A stretch of 64,000 nt of DNA, from the NCBI GenBank assembly GCA_033977485.1, contig CM066994.1, positions 26,256,681 through 26,320,680 of the forward strand. The letters run 5' to 3'. Position 1 is the stretch's first letter; each line of letters starts with the position of its first letter. The notes beneath the pieces were generated by a model. That model saw only the letters and a list, made by a program, of their open reading frames with translations. It was not told the origin of the DNA and searched no databases. Below, piece after piece: positions 11,401-22,233 of this stretch. Made by a program: the position numbers and the translations under genes. The DNA comes from Hydrangea macrophylla (lineage: Eukaryota; Streptophyta; Magnoliopsida; Cornales; Hydrangeaceae).

Positions 11401-12843
11401 GATGAGTTTACCTATGGGCAAAAGGACTGTGGGATGCAAGTGGGTGTATGCTGTGAAGCATAGAGCAGATGGCTCTGTTGAGAGGTATAAAGCCAGACTT
11501 GTTGCTAAAGGCTTCACACAGACATATGGGATTGATTATCAGGAGACTTTTGCTCCGGTTGCAAAGATGAATTCTGTAAGGATTCTACTGTCATTGGCAG
11601 CTAACTTTGGATGGCCTCTTCATCAATTTGATGTAAAGAATGCCTTTCTCCATGGTGATCTTGATGAAGAAGTATACATGGATATTCCCCCTGGTTTTGA
11701 AGACACTAAGACAGAAGGGAAGGTGTGCCGTCTCAGAAAGTCATTATATGGCCTGAAACAATCTCCACGGGCGTGGTTTGAGAGGGTTACACAGGCAATG
11801 CTCATGTATGGTTTCAACCGAAGTCAAGCTGATCACACATTATTCATTAAACATTTATCTCAAGGTAAGACTACTGCCTTGATTGTGTATGTTGATGATA
11901 TTGTTCTAACTGGGGATGATTTGGAAGAAATGGAAAAAGTTAAAAGTGTTTCTATCCAGTGAATTTAAAATAAAAGATCTAGGAGCCCTTAAGTTTTTTT
12001 GGGGAATTGAAGTTGGTAGATCCAGGCATGGAATTTTTATTTCTCAAAGAAAGTATGTACTTGACCTACTTGAGGAGACTGGATGCTGGGAAGTCGAGCA
12101 TGTGACACTCCAATAGATTCGAATCAGAAATTGAGTGATGACAATAGTGGACCAGAAACAGATAAAGGGAGATATCAAAGACTTGTGGGAAGACTCATGT
12201 ATCTGTCTCACACCCGTCCAGACATTGCGTTTGCTGTTAGCGTTGTTAGCCAGTTCATGCATGCTCCTCGTGAGACTCATATGGATGCGGTCTTCAGGAT
12301 TCTGAGATACTTGAAGTCTGCTCCGGGTAAGGGTCTTTTTTTGCTAGACATGACCACCTTAGGGTGGAAGCATATACCGATGCAGATTGGGCAGGCTCTG
12401 TGACTGACAGAAGATCCACATCTGGCTACTGTACTTTTGTGGGTGGCAACCTTGTTACTTGGAGGAGTAAGAAGCAGAATGTGGTAGCTAGATCTAGTGC
12501 AGAGGCATAGTTCAGAGCAATGGCTCAAGGAGTGTGTGAACTACTGTGGATCAAGTTACTATTGACTGATTTGAGACTTGATCACAGTGAATCTATGAGA
12601 CTATATTGTGATAACAAGTCTGCAATTAGCATCGCCCACAGTCCAGTACAACATGATCGAACTAAACATGTGGAAATTGACAGACACTTTATCAAGGAGA
12701 AGATTGATAGCGGTGTGATTTGTACTCCATTTGTGAAGACCGGAGATCAACTTGCAGATATTCTCACAAAGGGAGTTGGAAGTAGACCATATCATTTTGC
12801 TCTTAGCAAGCTGGGTTTAAGAGACATCTTTGTACCAGCTTGA
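8426..12843 (+). pseudogene. copia gag-pol polyprotein, broken
   Basis: Reading from ATG 8426: Gag with a CX2CX4HX4C zinc knuckle (about 9214-9252); protease with IDSGAS (about 9606); integrase with an HRRLGH/CETC zinc region and the catalytic stretches YTDVWGP, RSDQGGEY and QQNGVAEH (about 9996-10,500); reverse transcriptase with [10 protein letters not shown] and YVDD (about 11,400-11,910); RNase H ending in RDIFVPA. In-frame stops lie at 8651 (TAG), 10,550 (TAG) and 10,733 (TGA), and a further TAG near 12,508. Frameshifts lie near 11,940, between 12,060 and 12,110, and between 12,360 and 12,500. At least three stops look like single C-to-T or G-to-A changes (two at Trp positions of the family). 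It cannot make a full polyprotein. Confidence 0.93.
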
Positions 12844-12850
12844 GGGGGAG
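12840..12850 (+). promoter_or_regulatory. Polypurine tract of the copia element
   Basis: TTGAGGGGGAG directly precedes the 3' LTR and is the expected plus-strand priming site. Confidence 0.9.
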
Positions 12851-13008
12851 TGTTAGAGTTTATATTTTTATGTTTTGTTTTCTTATGTCTTTTATTATTT
12901 TACCTAAGGGTATTATTGGAATTGATGTAATTATTGATTATTTGACATTTAATAAAAGAGAGAAGACTACATAGTTCTTCTCAGTTTTTACCCTAAATCA
13001 ATTCTACA
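12851..13008 (+). repeat. 3' LTR of the copia element
   Basis: 158 bp, 156 of them identical to the 5' LTR; followed by the ATCTT target duplication. Confidence 0.95.
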
Positions 13009-13107
13009 ATCTTTTCATTTTTGACCGTCCCAAAACTATTGTCCATAACGAATATTCCATGATAAAATTTTAACTACTTTCTAAAATTACCCTTATGGAT
13101 TTTGAAA

Positions 13108-13254
13108 GGGTAATACTTGGCCCACAACATTCCCACAACCTTGTGTCTATCTCTCTTCTAGTGGGCACTATAGGATCCACTGGCATTGTGAGACTCATCA
13201 GGAGAGAGACAGACAAAAAAGAGAGGTGAGCAAAGTTTGTGAGCTAAGTGTTAC
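13108..13254. mobile_element. Remnant of a GGGTAAT-type MITE
   Basis: Starts GGGTAATACTTGGCCCACAAC and internally matches the MITE at 28,432-28,616 (CTATCTCTC-TCTAGTGGGCACT and its inverted partner). The right end (GTGAGCTAAGTGTTAC) is directly abutted by the LTR start at 13,255, so its last few bases and its TSD are missing. Confidence 0.65.
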
Positions 13255-13349
13255 TGTAATACCCTGTATTTTCATTCTACTTTTATATCCTTTTAATATA
13301 TTAATAAGATTCAATATACTTGTATTTACTTTTCCTGCATTTTCAGCCT

Positions 13350-13523
13350 CAATCGATCGAGCAAGCTTTGAGTGATCGAAGAGTTTCATTTTTCGATCGA
13401 TCGAACCCACTTCGAGCGATCGAATCTCTACCGACCTAAATTGATGACGTGTTTTTTTTTCTCAAGCGATCGAACCTTGACCGACCTGTTCGCAATTGAT
13501 CGAACTCACTTCGATCGATCGAA
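13350..13523. repeat. Array of TCGATCGA/CAATCGAT palindromes upstream of an AT-rich promoter-like run
   Basis: Contains perfect copies of the 14-bp palindrome TTCGATCGATCGAA (13,392-13,405 and 13,510-13,523) and degenerate copies (AATCGATCGAGC, AGTGATCGAAG, TCGAGCGATCGAA, AATTGATCGAAC). The last copy ends about 30 bp before the AT run at 13,553. Confidence 0.85.
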
Positions 13524-13984
13524 CGTTGCTGCCACCTGCACCCTCCTTCTCCATATATATATATATATATGTTATGTTTATGTGTGTATTTGAGTTGCTG
13601 AAACCCTGAGAGAGTTAGAGAGAGAGAGAGACATAGAAGTTATATATACACACACTTATATATATATATATACACACACACCCGGATATATATATACACG
13701 AACACTCCCTCACACACTCTTGTGCTGGGAAAAAGAGAAGAAGAAAGAGAAGGAGGAGAGACAGAGAAGAGGCAAAGAAGGAGAAAGAGAAAGAAGAGAG
13801 AGAGAGGAGATCACCCTAAAAGCACCTGCGGCCACCCAAGCTTGCCGGCGTCGTCGACGTTAACAGTGAGTGCCTATACTCACTTAGTAGCGTAGATTTA
13901 TATGCGTATATGTGTTTCAGCAAGATTGAATGGACCCTGGACGTGCGTACAAGGTTTAATTCAGTTTGTAGATGAGAACTGCGT

Positions 13985-14175
13985 TCAATCGATCGAGCAG
14001 TTTTCGAGCGATTGAACCTAGGCCGATCTCGATCGATCGAACTTTACTTTTCCTCAATCGATTGAAATACCTTCGATCGATCGAACTTTACTTTTCCTCA
14101 ATCGATTGAAATACCTTCGATCGATCGAACTTAGCTTTTCCTCAATCGATTGAAATGAGTTTAATCGATCGAACC
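13985..14175. repeat. Second palindrome array, 45-bp repeat unit
   Basis: TTCGATCGATCGAA alternates with TCAATCGATTGA, both perfect palindromes. The unit (both palindromes plus ACTTTACTTTTCC) repeats at about 45 bp, for example TTCGATCGATCGAA at 14,072 and 14,117. It lies in what would be the transcribed part of the LTR. Confidence 0.88.
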
Positions 14176-14530
14176 TTTTAGAATGTTAATTGTTTAATGG
14201 TTTTATATCTGATAAACTATTAAACTGTTTGTTATCATACATTGCTGTTGGAAAACTGTATTGGAATAATACACATGTGGAAGAATAGGCTTAATGCATT
14301 GAACAGTGGAACCATTCGGTTAATGTTAAGATAATAATGGGTTTGAAAAGCCGATGTGCATAGTAGTGAGTCTATCGATCGCAGAGGTCAGTACTGTTTA
14401 TGATTGGTATGTGTGCATACGATCACGAAGATCGTATGATATCGGGCGTGGTGGCCAGTAGTATGTGTTAGGGTGGATGGTTAGTATGGGTAGGGGCGTG
14501 TTGGCCAAAATGTAAAAGTAAGAGGCGTAT

Positions 14531-14883
14531 TGGCCAGATGGGATCAAGGAAGTAATCTAAAAGAAGATATTTGTAAGAGTTAAAACCAACTTTAAAACAT
14601 GAGCAGATTTCTTCAAAATTCAGCTCTCCAACAGTCACAATTAATACAAGGAACAAAACGTGACAATTTCTCACATATGCGCGAGAGTACAAATCGAGTT
14701 GCATTTGTGTCCACAGGACACACCCGCGCAAGTCACAATTTTCAAGCCAAATCGGACGGTCCGAATTCAACCCCCACCCATTAAATCTGAGGCCCTAAAC
14801 TAATATTTTTGTGTCTCCGCCCTACCACCCGTCTAAATTTTTGATGTAACGGTTGTATGGCAGCTCACTGATAAACATTGTAT
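14531..14883. other. No gene seen
   Basis: Short open frames on both strands without recognisable domains. The 3' part is the target of the copia insertion at 14,884; the right flank (17,546-17,600) repeats pieces of it (CTCACTGATA, ACAA-GTAT). Confidence 0.5.
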
Positions 14884-15441
14884 TGTTAGGAATGTGCCTA
14901 AAATTCAATTAGTTGATTATTTCCTAATCTGTAATTTGGTTCCTTATATGGTATTTTCTTTATCAAATAAGGATTCTTTTGATGGTGGAAGTTATCTATT
15001 TTTATAGGAATGTTTGTGAGAGTAATACTTGATGTACAAGATTTACCATAGGGGTAAATCCTACTACAACTAGGATTGGAACTCTACAATCTATAAATAT
15101 AGAGCTTACTCAAGGGATTGATAAGATTGGTAGGAAATCTTCTACATGCACAAGAGAGGACTGCAAACTAGTGAGGGAGACATTAGTTTCTAGCAATTGT
15201 TTGTGTCATATAACTTGATTGGAGAGTTATACATGTAAGGTCTTGAGTACTTGTAATCTTCATATTAATCTAGGCGATCGCCTTTGCACGTGGACGTAGG
15301 CATTGTTGGGCCGAACCACATTTAAATCTTGTTGTGTTGGTTTGCTTGATTTTTCTTTCGTGGTTGTGTCGTTCTTGTTTTATTTATCTCCACCTTTGTG
15401 GGTGTATTTTTCTTGTTGTGATTATGGGCTTATTCCCAACA
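14884..15441 (+). repeat. 5' LTR of the Tork-like element
   Basis: 558 bp from TGTTAGGAATGTG to CCCAACA, followed by a slightly altered primer-binding site (GTAGTATCAGAGC, 15,443-15,455). Confidence 0.93.
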
Positions 15442-15469
15442 AGTAGTATCAGAGCTCGGTTGAGAATCC

Positions 15470-16735
15470 ATGGCAGTTGGAAATAGTTCGCATGGGGATA
15501 TGCAAATGGAAATAGAAAAGTTCGATGGCAAAAAGATTTTTAGCATATGGCAAGTGCGTATGAAGGACGCCTTGGTGCAACAAGGTATTGAGGATGCATT
15601 GTGCAGTGAAGATGACAAGTCGGAAGGTATAACCGATAAAACGTGGAAGTGTATCAACTCTAAAGCCATTAGCACCATGCGGGTGAGTTTGGTGGATGAT
15701 GTGTTGTACGATGTCATGGGGGAGACCTCCGCTTAAGGATCTCTATTTGGGGAAGAACTTCACTAGCCATCTTATGTTGAAGCAAGAGTTGTACTCCTTT
15801 AGGCGGACAGAAGGAGTTGAACTTCAAGCCCATATAGGTGAGTTTAACAAGTTATTGTGCGAGTTATCCAACGTTGGCTTCAAACTAGACGACGAGGAAA
15901 AAGCTATCATTTTCCTTACATCAGTAAAATCTAGCCTTAATTAATTATTCAATACATTGTTGTATGAAAGAGATACCATAACGGTGGAACAGGTGAAGAA
16001 AGCTCTATTCTCAAGCAAGAAGATGGATAATAAAAAGGGAAAGTCGAAAGATGCACAAGCACTTGTTACACAAGAGAGGCCAAGGCTTGGGAAGAAGAAC
16101 TTTAGCGGAGGCGGTAGTAGAGGAGCACGACATAGACTCTTATAAAGGACAATGAGTGTTACTATTGTGGAGAGAAGGGTCACTCTATGCGAGATTGCCA
16201 AGCGAAGAAGGATAATAGAGGTGTCACTTCAAATGTGTTGGAATATTTGAATGAAGATGTTGTAGAAGTCATGACAATTACAGAGGAGGACAAGAAAACC
16301 GCGAATTGGGTTCTTGATTCAACTTGTTTTGCTCACTTATATTCGCATTAGATTGGTTCTCATCCTACAAACCGATGGAGGAAAAATTCTATATGGCGAA
16401 TAACACAGTTGGAGAAATCAAGAGTATTGGAACTGTTCGAATCAAGACTTGAAATGGGTTGACAAGGCTTTTGACTGATGTGCTTTATGTTCCGGGTTTG
16501 AGAAGAAACGTAATTTCCTTGGGAATGTTGGATTCCAAAGGATGCTTATTTGTCGCAAAGAGAGGCCTTATGAAGGTGAAACGGGATTCTTGTATAATGT
16601 TCTTGGGAAAGAAGGTTGGAAATTTGTACGTTTTGTTGGGAAGTACAAAAACGTACAAATTTTGGGGATATCACAAAGAATAAGAGGGTACCTGTGGAAG
16701 CCGGTGGGGAAATCTAGTGAGGGAATAAATGACTA
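15470..16735 (+). pseudogene. copia Gag plus partial protease, broken
   Basis: The start (ATG 15,470) opens a Gag of the UBN2/Retrotran_gag_2 type (KFDGKKIFSIWQVRMKDAL, then WKCINSKAISTM). It shifts frame near 15,720 and continues as LKQELYSFRRTEGVELQAHI. A zinc knuckle CYYCGEKGHSMRDC is readable near 16,153-16,197 and protease-like VLDS near 16,310. The next recognisable piece (LLTDVLYVPGLRRNVISLG, 16,461-16,520) is the region after the protease; beyond 16,740 nothing of pol remains. Stops and frameshifts occur throughout. Confidence 0.85.
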
Positions 16736-16987
16736 GGCTCCAAAAACTTCGGTGATGACAACTTCTACTCAAGATGAAGACGACCACAATATCAAAGTGG
16801 AGCTCGTGCATTTCGTGTTTGATGACGTTGGTGATCTCAAGTTCATGGGGGATGTGAGCTTGAGTAATGGTGTAGTTGAGTAAGTATGGGGGATGGCAAA
16901 GGCGATGCACTATCGATGTGAAAGTTGAAGATTATAAGAGGAAGACTCTGAGGACTATTGGGAAGGAATTTGAGGCAAGGTGAAGAT

Positions 16988-17545
16988 TGCTAGGATTGTG
17001 CCTAAAATTCAATTAGTGGATTATTTCCTAATCTTTAATTTGGTTCCTTATCTGGTGATTTCCTTATCAAATAAGGATTCCTTTGATGATGGAAGTTACC
17101 TATTTTGATAGGAATGCTTGTGAGAGTATTCCTTGATGTACAAGACTTGACATAGGGGTAAATCCTACTACAACTAGGATTGGAACTCTACAATCTATAA
17201 ATATAGGGCTTACTCAAGGGATTGATAAGATTGGTAGGAAATCTTCTACATACACAAGAGAGGGCTGCAAACTAGTGAGGGAGAGATTAGTTTCTAGAAA
17301 TTGTGTGTGTCATATAACTTGGTTGGAGAGTTATACGCGTGAGGTCTTGAGTACTTGTAATCTTCATATTAATCGAGATAATCGCTTTTGCACGTGGACG
17401 TAGGCATTGTTGGGCCGAACCACATTTAAATCTTGTTGTGTTGGTTTGCCTGATTTTTTTTTCGTGGTTGTGTCATTCTTGTTCTATTTATCTCCATCTT
17501 TGTGGGTGTATTTTTCTTGTTGTGATTGTGGGCCAATTCCCAACA
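16988..17545 (+). repeat. 3' LTR of the Tork-like element
   Basis: 558 bp starting TGCTAGGATTG, so the usual TGTTAG start has one change. It is about 93% identical to the 5' LTR. Confidence 0.92.
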
Positions 17546-19072
17546 TGTATAAGGCAAAAAAAAATTTGGATGAACCATCTCACTGATACACAACGTATAA
17601 GGCAAAAAAAATAAAATAACCATAAAGTTTATGGAAAAATGGATGTCCACTTCAAGAAAGAAAATGGCATCCATTGAATATTAACATGAAAATGGCTAAA
17701 GGAGAAACCAGTAAAGCATAGCATTGAAAATACAGTTAATGTTATGGAAAAATGTATGTCAAGACAAAAGTGGATGTCCACTTCAGGAAAGAAAATGGCA
17801 TCCGTTGAATAGTCAAATGAAAATGACAATAGGAGTATCCTTCTAAGTCATGGCCTACCATTTTTAATTGGTGTTTTCTCAATCCTAGGTAGAGCCAAAG
17901 CGAAGGAAGAGATGACTAGTCGGTGGTGAAGCATTATGGGAGGTATTTATTTTATAGCTCGAAGATTGTTGTGTTGTGAAATTTTACAGTGCAGAGAAGC
18001 TACTCTGCTACCACAAGCCTGAGGCTTTTTTTTTTTTTTTTTATAAAAGACTTGTCAAACTTTTTATAAAAGACTTGTCAAGCTTTTTATAAAAAAAAAA
18101 TGACCAAAATCAAGTTGGAATTGTTACTATCAACAAAAATTAGTGAAATTGGTATATGTAGGTTCTATTTAGTGAACATGATATGTGGATAACTGATGCA
18201 AAGTAGAATGGGGCATAAGAAGGTAAAGTGCCAATATTCAACTGTGGACTCAGTAGAAGCTAAGTCAACAAGGGAGTTTTAAGAACATTTTATCTTATTC
18301 AAGGCAACATTCATTTGGAAGAACTGCGAGGAAAATCGAAAGTTTCAACCGCTTAACCAATTTACTTTACACGAAACGTTGAACATGTGAATGCAGTCAT
18401 AAGGAATGATACTACTACACTTCATTGCAGCAATAGACTGAGCCAGTTAATTTGGTAATTAACTTCTTTCGCGTTTTCTTAAATGTGTAACAATACACAA
18501 GCTTTGAGTTCATTTTAAGTGTTTTTCAAAGGAGTTGCAGTTCATATGTAAGTGAAAATGCATCAAACACCAATGAATAATAGATATACATCCTGTATCA
18601 AACATGTACTCAACGAGATAATTCATAGAAATTTGAAAAATGAGACATGCTCGCAGATCAACACATCAATTCATAAATCCCCACCAAATGAGAGTTCTTC
18701 AGTGGTTTAATTTCACATGTGCAGGTTGAATTTTCTATACTCAAATCAACTCTGAGACTTCAATACTTAATAACAAAAGCCGAATACTTACCGAGAATTG
18801 CTAGATAGGACAAAGGGTATGCCATATGTTATGTCACGAAAAAAAACTTCTTGTTGTGTGTGACTATACTCCTCCATCTGATTGAGGTCAAAATTGCATG
18901 CATGAAGCTTATGTTTAACTGTTAATTTTGTTCATTTTAAGCATTGTACATACAATTTATATGACTCTATTTACTAAGCAAACGCAAACCAATTCACGAT
19001 TTGGCAGTAGTGTATTTAAGGATAGGAAAGGGTGCGTCTTTTCCCTTGATTTATGAAACAACACTTTTGCAG
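17546..19072. other. No gene seen; local tandem duplication
   Basis: A block ATGGATGTCCACTTCA-GAAAGAAAATGGCATCC is present near 17,640 and again near 17,770. CTTTTTATAAAAGACTTGTCAA is repeated near 18,040-18,090 beside a T run. The rest is AT-rich with no supported coding sequence. Confidence 0.55.
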
Positions 19073-19198
19073 GTTTCATCCTTCTAGTATGGGTTTGACC
19101 ATTAAAGAAGCCAAGGAAATGGATCACTTCTTGTGTTCTAACTACTCATCAAATGATGATGCCAAGAGACCCTTGGACTCATTTCCAGTGTCACCACG
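19073..19198 (+). pseudogene. Possible orphan exon (42 codons)
   Basis: A 126-bp open stretch is preceded by a pyrimidine tract and TTTTGCAG and followed by GTGAGAA, i.e. canonical splice sites. One frame reads FHPSSMGLTIKEAKEMDHF and continues Ser/Asp-rich to the end without a stop. No neighbouring exon was found and I do not recognise the protein, so it may be a captured gene fragment or chance. Confidence 0.25.
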
Positions 19199-19419
19199 GT
19201 GAGAATGCTTTTTTACTCCCAATTTGTGACAACTGGATTTGGAAAAGTTGGTCAATCTAGTGCTGCAAAATGCTTCATGCTGATTCAGATTTATTGTAAT
19301 GGGGAATTTACTGATTTGTAAGGTCATCTTTCTAAGGATCACCTAAACATAATTAGATCATATCTCTACTAATTTACTAATGCACCTTCATTTTTACTGA
19401 AGCATCTATTATTGGCCTA

Positions 19420-20680
19420 TTGACGGGACTGAGGAGAGTCCACTAAGGGATTAATATTTCAGCAGATTGTTAGTAGAATATGAATTGAAATGAATCAAAT
19501 ATAAGCAAACTCAAGAACTTAATGATATGAATCTAAAGGACTGAAAGAGAACTGAAAGATTTTCTTCATTGAATTAGAACTGAGAGAGATTAGCTCTCTT
19601 ATACAAAGACTTAACTTCTAGAAGAGTCACAGAAAAGGGCGGGAAAGTTTGTTATCCTAGCAACTTCTCTATACAGCAAAACAGTTAACAGAAGTAGGAA
19701 TTGATTCAATGAAACAGCTGTTAGGAAACTGCGTTCCTAGAATCCATTGATAGTGCGGATAAGTTGGTACTGCAAAAATTTAAGTGAAAACTAGAATAAC
19801 CCTACAAGGACGGAACTAGGGTTACCTTGAGCTGCAAAAACAGATTGCTGTAATAGAAAAATCGAGAACACGGGCTCGATAACAACTCATGATCTTCTAC
19901 CGTATTCCTCTGCTGCCAGAATATTGAACTGAGTGTGGGCTCTTTCGAAATCCTTTCTATTTTCTGCTCTCCCTTTTTCTACGCTCTCTTTTCTATTCTG
20001 AGTTATAATACTCTTGATGGAAAAACGCAAACTGAGAAGAGAGCCAAAGCAGCATATATATAGGCTATAATAGGGACCATAAGAAGTCAATAAGGAATAG
20101 GCGTCCTTATGGAATTAGGAAACCCTAATTCCAACTGAATCAGATTCCTATTTTCATAAAATATAATTCATACCACTTAAGAATTAGAATTGCACTCCTA
20201 CCCTTATCTAAAAAATATATTTCGAGCTCCATGTTATTAAATTCTTATTATCTCCCCACGTTAAGATTAGATATATCCATTAATTAAATATGATTACTGA
20301 CCATCATATTTAACTAATCTCTTAAAATTCCTTGAGATCCTCAACTTAACTTATCTGATATGTCGGATACAAAATCCACCTGCAGGGTTTGACATAATCA
20401 AAACTTATAAGCTTCCTCAAGGGGATATCATCAATCCCAAAATTGAGACATGGATTCTATCATTAATTAATATCTACCACACAATTAATATTGTCACCCA
20501 ATCCAATGAGATATTGACCCATTTAAGGATATCACCCTTTAGGGATCAAAGTGTAAATATCAAATGCACGTATCTATAAATTAACTTAGGATTTAGAGCA
20601 TAAGCACTCATAATAGCCATGAGGTATTAATTATCTTATAAGTCAGTACAAAGATAATTACACCATAGTATATTCATATG
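19420..20680 (-). mobile_element. Probable LTR-like sequence, minus strand
   Basis: The 20,250-20,680 part (CCAATCCAATGAGATATTG, AGGATATCACCC, CATAAGCACTCATAATAGCC, GTCAGTACAAAGATAATTAC) resembles sequence common in LTRs of plant retrotransposons. A TATA-like CTATATATATGC lies on the minus strand at about 20,048-20,060. No TSD was found, so the boundaries are approximate. Confidence 0.35.
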
Positions 20681-20709
20681 AATAGTAGATGAATAGTAAT
20701 GAATAGTAA

Positions 20710-20734
20710 CCAAACAGTGAATATCACTGTTTGG
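20710..20734. repeat. Perfect hairpin, 11-bp arms
   Basis: CCAAACAGTGA (20,710-20,720) and its exact reverse complement (20,724-20,734) flank ATA. It follows direct repeats of GAATAGTA. Confidence 0.85.
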
Positions 20735-20778
20735 TAGGAACAAAAAAAAAAAAAAAGAAGAAGAAGAAGACGGAAAAT

Positions 20779-20804
20779 GACATCCAAGCTTTAGCTTGGA
20801 TGTC
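20779..20804. repeat. Perfect hairpin, 12-bp arms
   Basis: GACATCCAAGCT (20,779-20,790) and its exact reverse complement (20,793-20,804) flank TT. It lies 45 bp after the hairpin at 20,710, separated by an A/GAA-rich tract. Confidence 0.85.
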
Positions 20805-22140
20805 AGTTGATTTTTTTAACAAAGTTTTTGTTTCTTCTTCTCTTATGTGCAGGATTTCAACACACTGTCAGAGCGTTGGAGAAAATAGAGACTGAAGAGG
20901 AAGAAAAAAACGCCAAATGATGAACTCGATGACGAATTCACAAACAGAATTCGTCTAGAAAAAGAAGGAAGGGGAGCCAAAGAACGGAACACACAATTCA
21001 CAGCTTCACAATCACTGTTAGGGAGATAATAGTTTAGGGGAGGTTATCATGTGAGCACTTTATATTGTCCCTAGAAATAGGAAACTTTAGTTTTTCTTTG
21101 CCTTTTCTAGTTCTAGTAGTTGTAAAATTTTACTTTTATGTAATTGATGATTTCATGTTCAAAAATATGTAGCAAAACTTTGTGTACTGTATTTCTTAAA
21201 TTTACAATATTTGTTTTCTTGTATGACCTTTGTCACTTTGTAGTAGTAAAAATAGTCCTATTTAAATTTAGGTTTAATATTTTTAGTCTAGTAGTACTTG
21301 TAGTTGTCCCCTAAAATAGTTAGAAACTCCAAATTTTTCAGTTTTTATAGCAATATTTTCATTCACTAAAAGACAGATTTTGCGATTAAATGCCAGATTT
21401 CTTAGTCACGTAGTTGTTATAATCACCTACTATAGTCCAAAAGCACACCATATTCATATCTCACTCCAAAAGTATATTTGGATTTCGTTTGGCCTTATTT
21501 GTGTTCTTGGAGTTCAACCACTGTGACCCCACAAGAATCCAAAGTCAAAGGTTTAGTATTTTATTTTTGGTTCAGTATTTTCATTTATGTATATTTTACT
21601 AGCCCAGTTGTACTAAACTTTACTATTTTGCAGATTCCACAAATTCAATCCCAGCTCATGTTAAGTAGGAAAATAATATATTAATATTATATTCCACCAT
21701 TACCTTAGTTTTATAACTTTAGTTTTAGTTGAGCAGTCACTGTTTACACCTATTTAATTTATCTTTAAATTTTATTTGGAAGACAGTTTCAATTCCAAAA
21801 TGGTAGGCTAAAACTTTAATTGGGGATATGTAATAAAAACTTAGAAACCACAGCTTCTGTGCACTAATCTTAAATGGGCAAATTTATCTAGATGGGTTGT
21901 TTTTCCATTTATGGCCAAAAATATCTATGTATCTATGGTTTATGACCATTTAACATGTTTATATACTATGACTATATTGGGCTCAAAAGAGTACATATTT
22001 GAAATAAAAAGCCTAATTATGTGGATTGTCAAACTATGCCTTTTGTTATAAAAAAACACCTAGCATACTCAAACAACTCATATGACAAAGTTAATATTTC
22101 AAATATGTGTATATATATTTCTATCCAATAATGGATAGGC
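20805..22140. other. No gene seen
   Basis: AT-rich sequence. The longest open frame (68 codons at 21,478) has no recognisable domain and is membrane-like only through Phe/Tyr richness of AT-rich DNA. Confidence 0.5.
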
Positions 22141-22233
22141 AATTGTGTAGTGGCAGAGTGGTGGGGACTGGACGCCGAATAACCCACGTCCGCGGCGGGG
22201 CACGGTTCGAACCTGGCTACTGCCCAATTGCCT
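22141..22233 (+). repeat. tRNA-like sequence with box A and box B (SINE head or tRNA pseudogene)
   Basis: TGGCAGAGTGGT (box A-like, near 22,151) and GGTTCGAACC (box B, near 22,205) are correctly ordered, and the 8-bp ends GGCAATTG and CAATTGCC are complementary. The T-arm does not pair well and I could not fold a convincing cloverleaf with an anticodon, so a tRNA-derived SINE fragment or tRNA pseudogene fits better than a working tRNA gene. No TSD was found. Confidence 0.45.

Larger units (their letters stand above)
7678..13008 (+). mobile_element. Complete but inactive Ty1/copia retrotransposon, TSD ATCTT
   Basis: A 5331-bp element with two 158-bp LTRs, a methionine-initiator-tRNA-type primer-binding site, copia domain order (gag, protease, integrase, reverse transcriptase, RNase H) and a polypurine tract. 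ATCTT at 7673-7677 and 13,009-13,013 is the target-site duplication. The two LTRs differ at only two positions (counted by eye), so the insertion is recent, yet the coding region has at least four nonsense codons and several frameshifts. It probably moved with proteins supplied by relatives. Confidence 0.95.
13255..14530 (+). mobile_element. Ty3/gypsy-type LTR or LTR fragment with palindrome arrays
   Basis: Starts TGTAATACCCTGTATTTTC, like the minus-strand LTR at 283. Order: a palindrome array (13,350-13,523), an AT run that could serve as the TATA region (13,553-13,571), a purine-rich leader with GAGAGA and AGAAGAAAG blocks (13,610-13,805), a second palindrome array (13,985-14,175) and a tail with GTGGCCAGTAGTATGTG. 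No matching 5-bp duplication was found, so the 3' end is approximate and the element may be truncated. Confidence 0.5.
14884..17545 (+). mobile_element. Internally deleted Tork-like copia element, TSD TGTAT
   Basis: Two 558-bp LTRs (14,884-15,441 and 16,988-17,545) bound only about 1.55 kb of internal sequence. TGTAT at 14,879-14,883 and 17,546-17,550 is the target-site duplication. The internal part keeps gag and some protease but lacks integrase, reverse transcriptase and RNase H. The LTRs differ at about 41 positions (roughly 7%, counted by eye), so this insertion is much older than the element at 7678. It can move only with help in trans, if at all. Confidence 0.93.

Noticed and set aside
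8417..12795. Many open frames opposite to or out of phase with the copia gag-pol
   Set aside because: Shadows of the polyprotein; none has recognisable domains.
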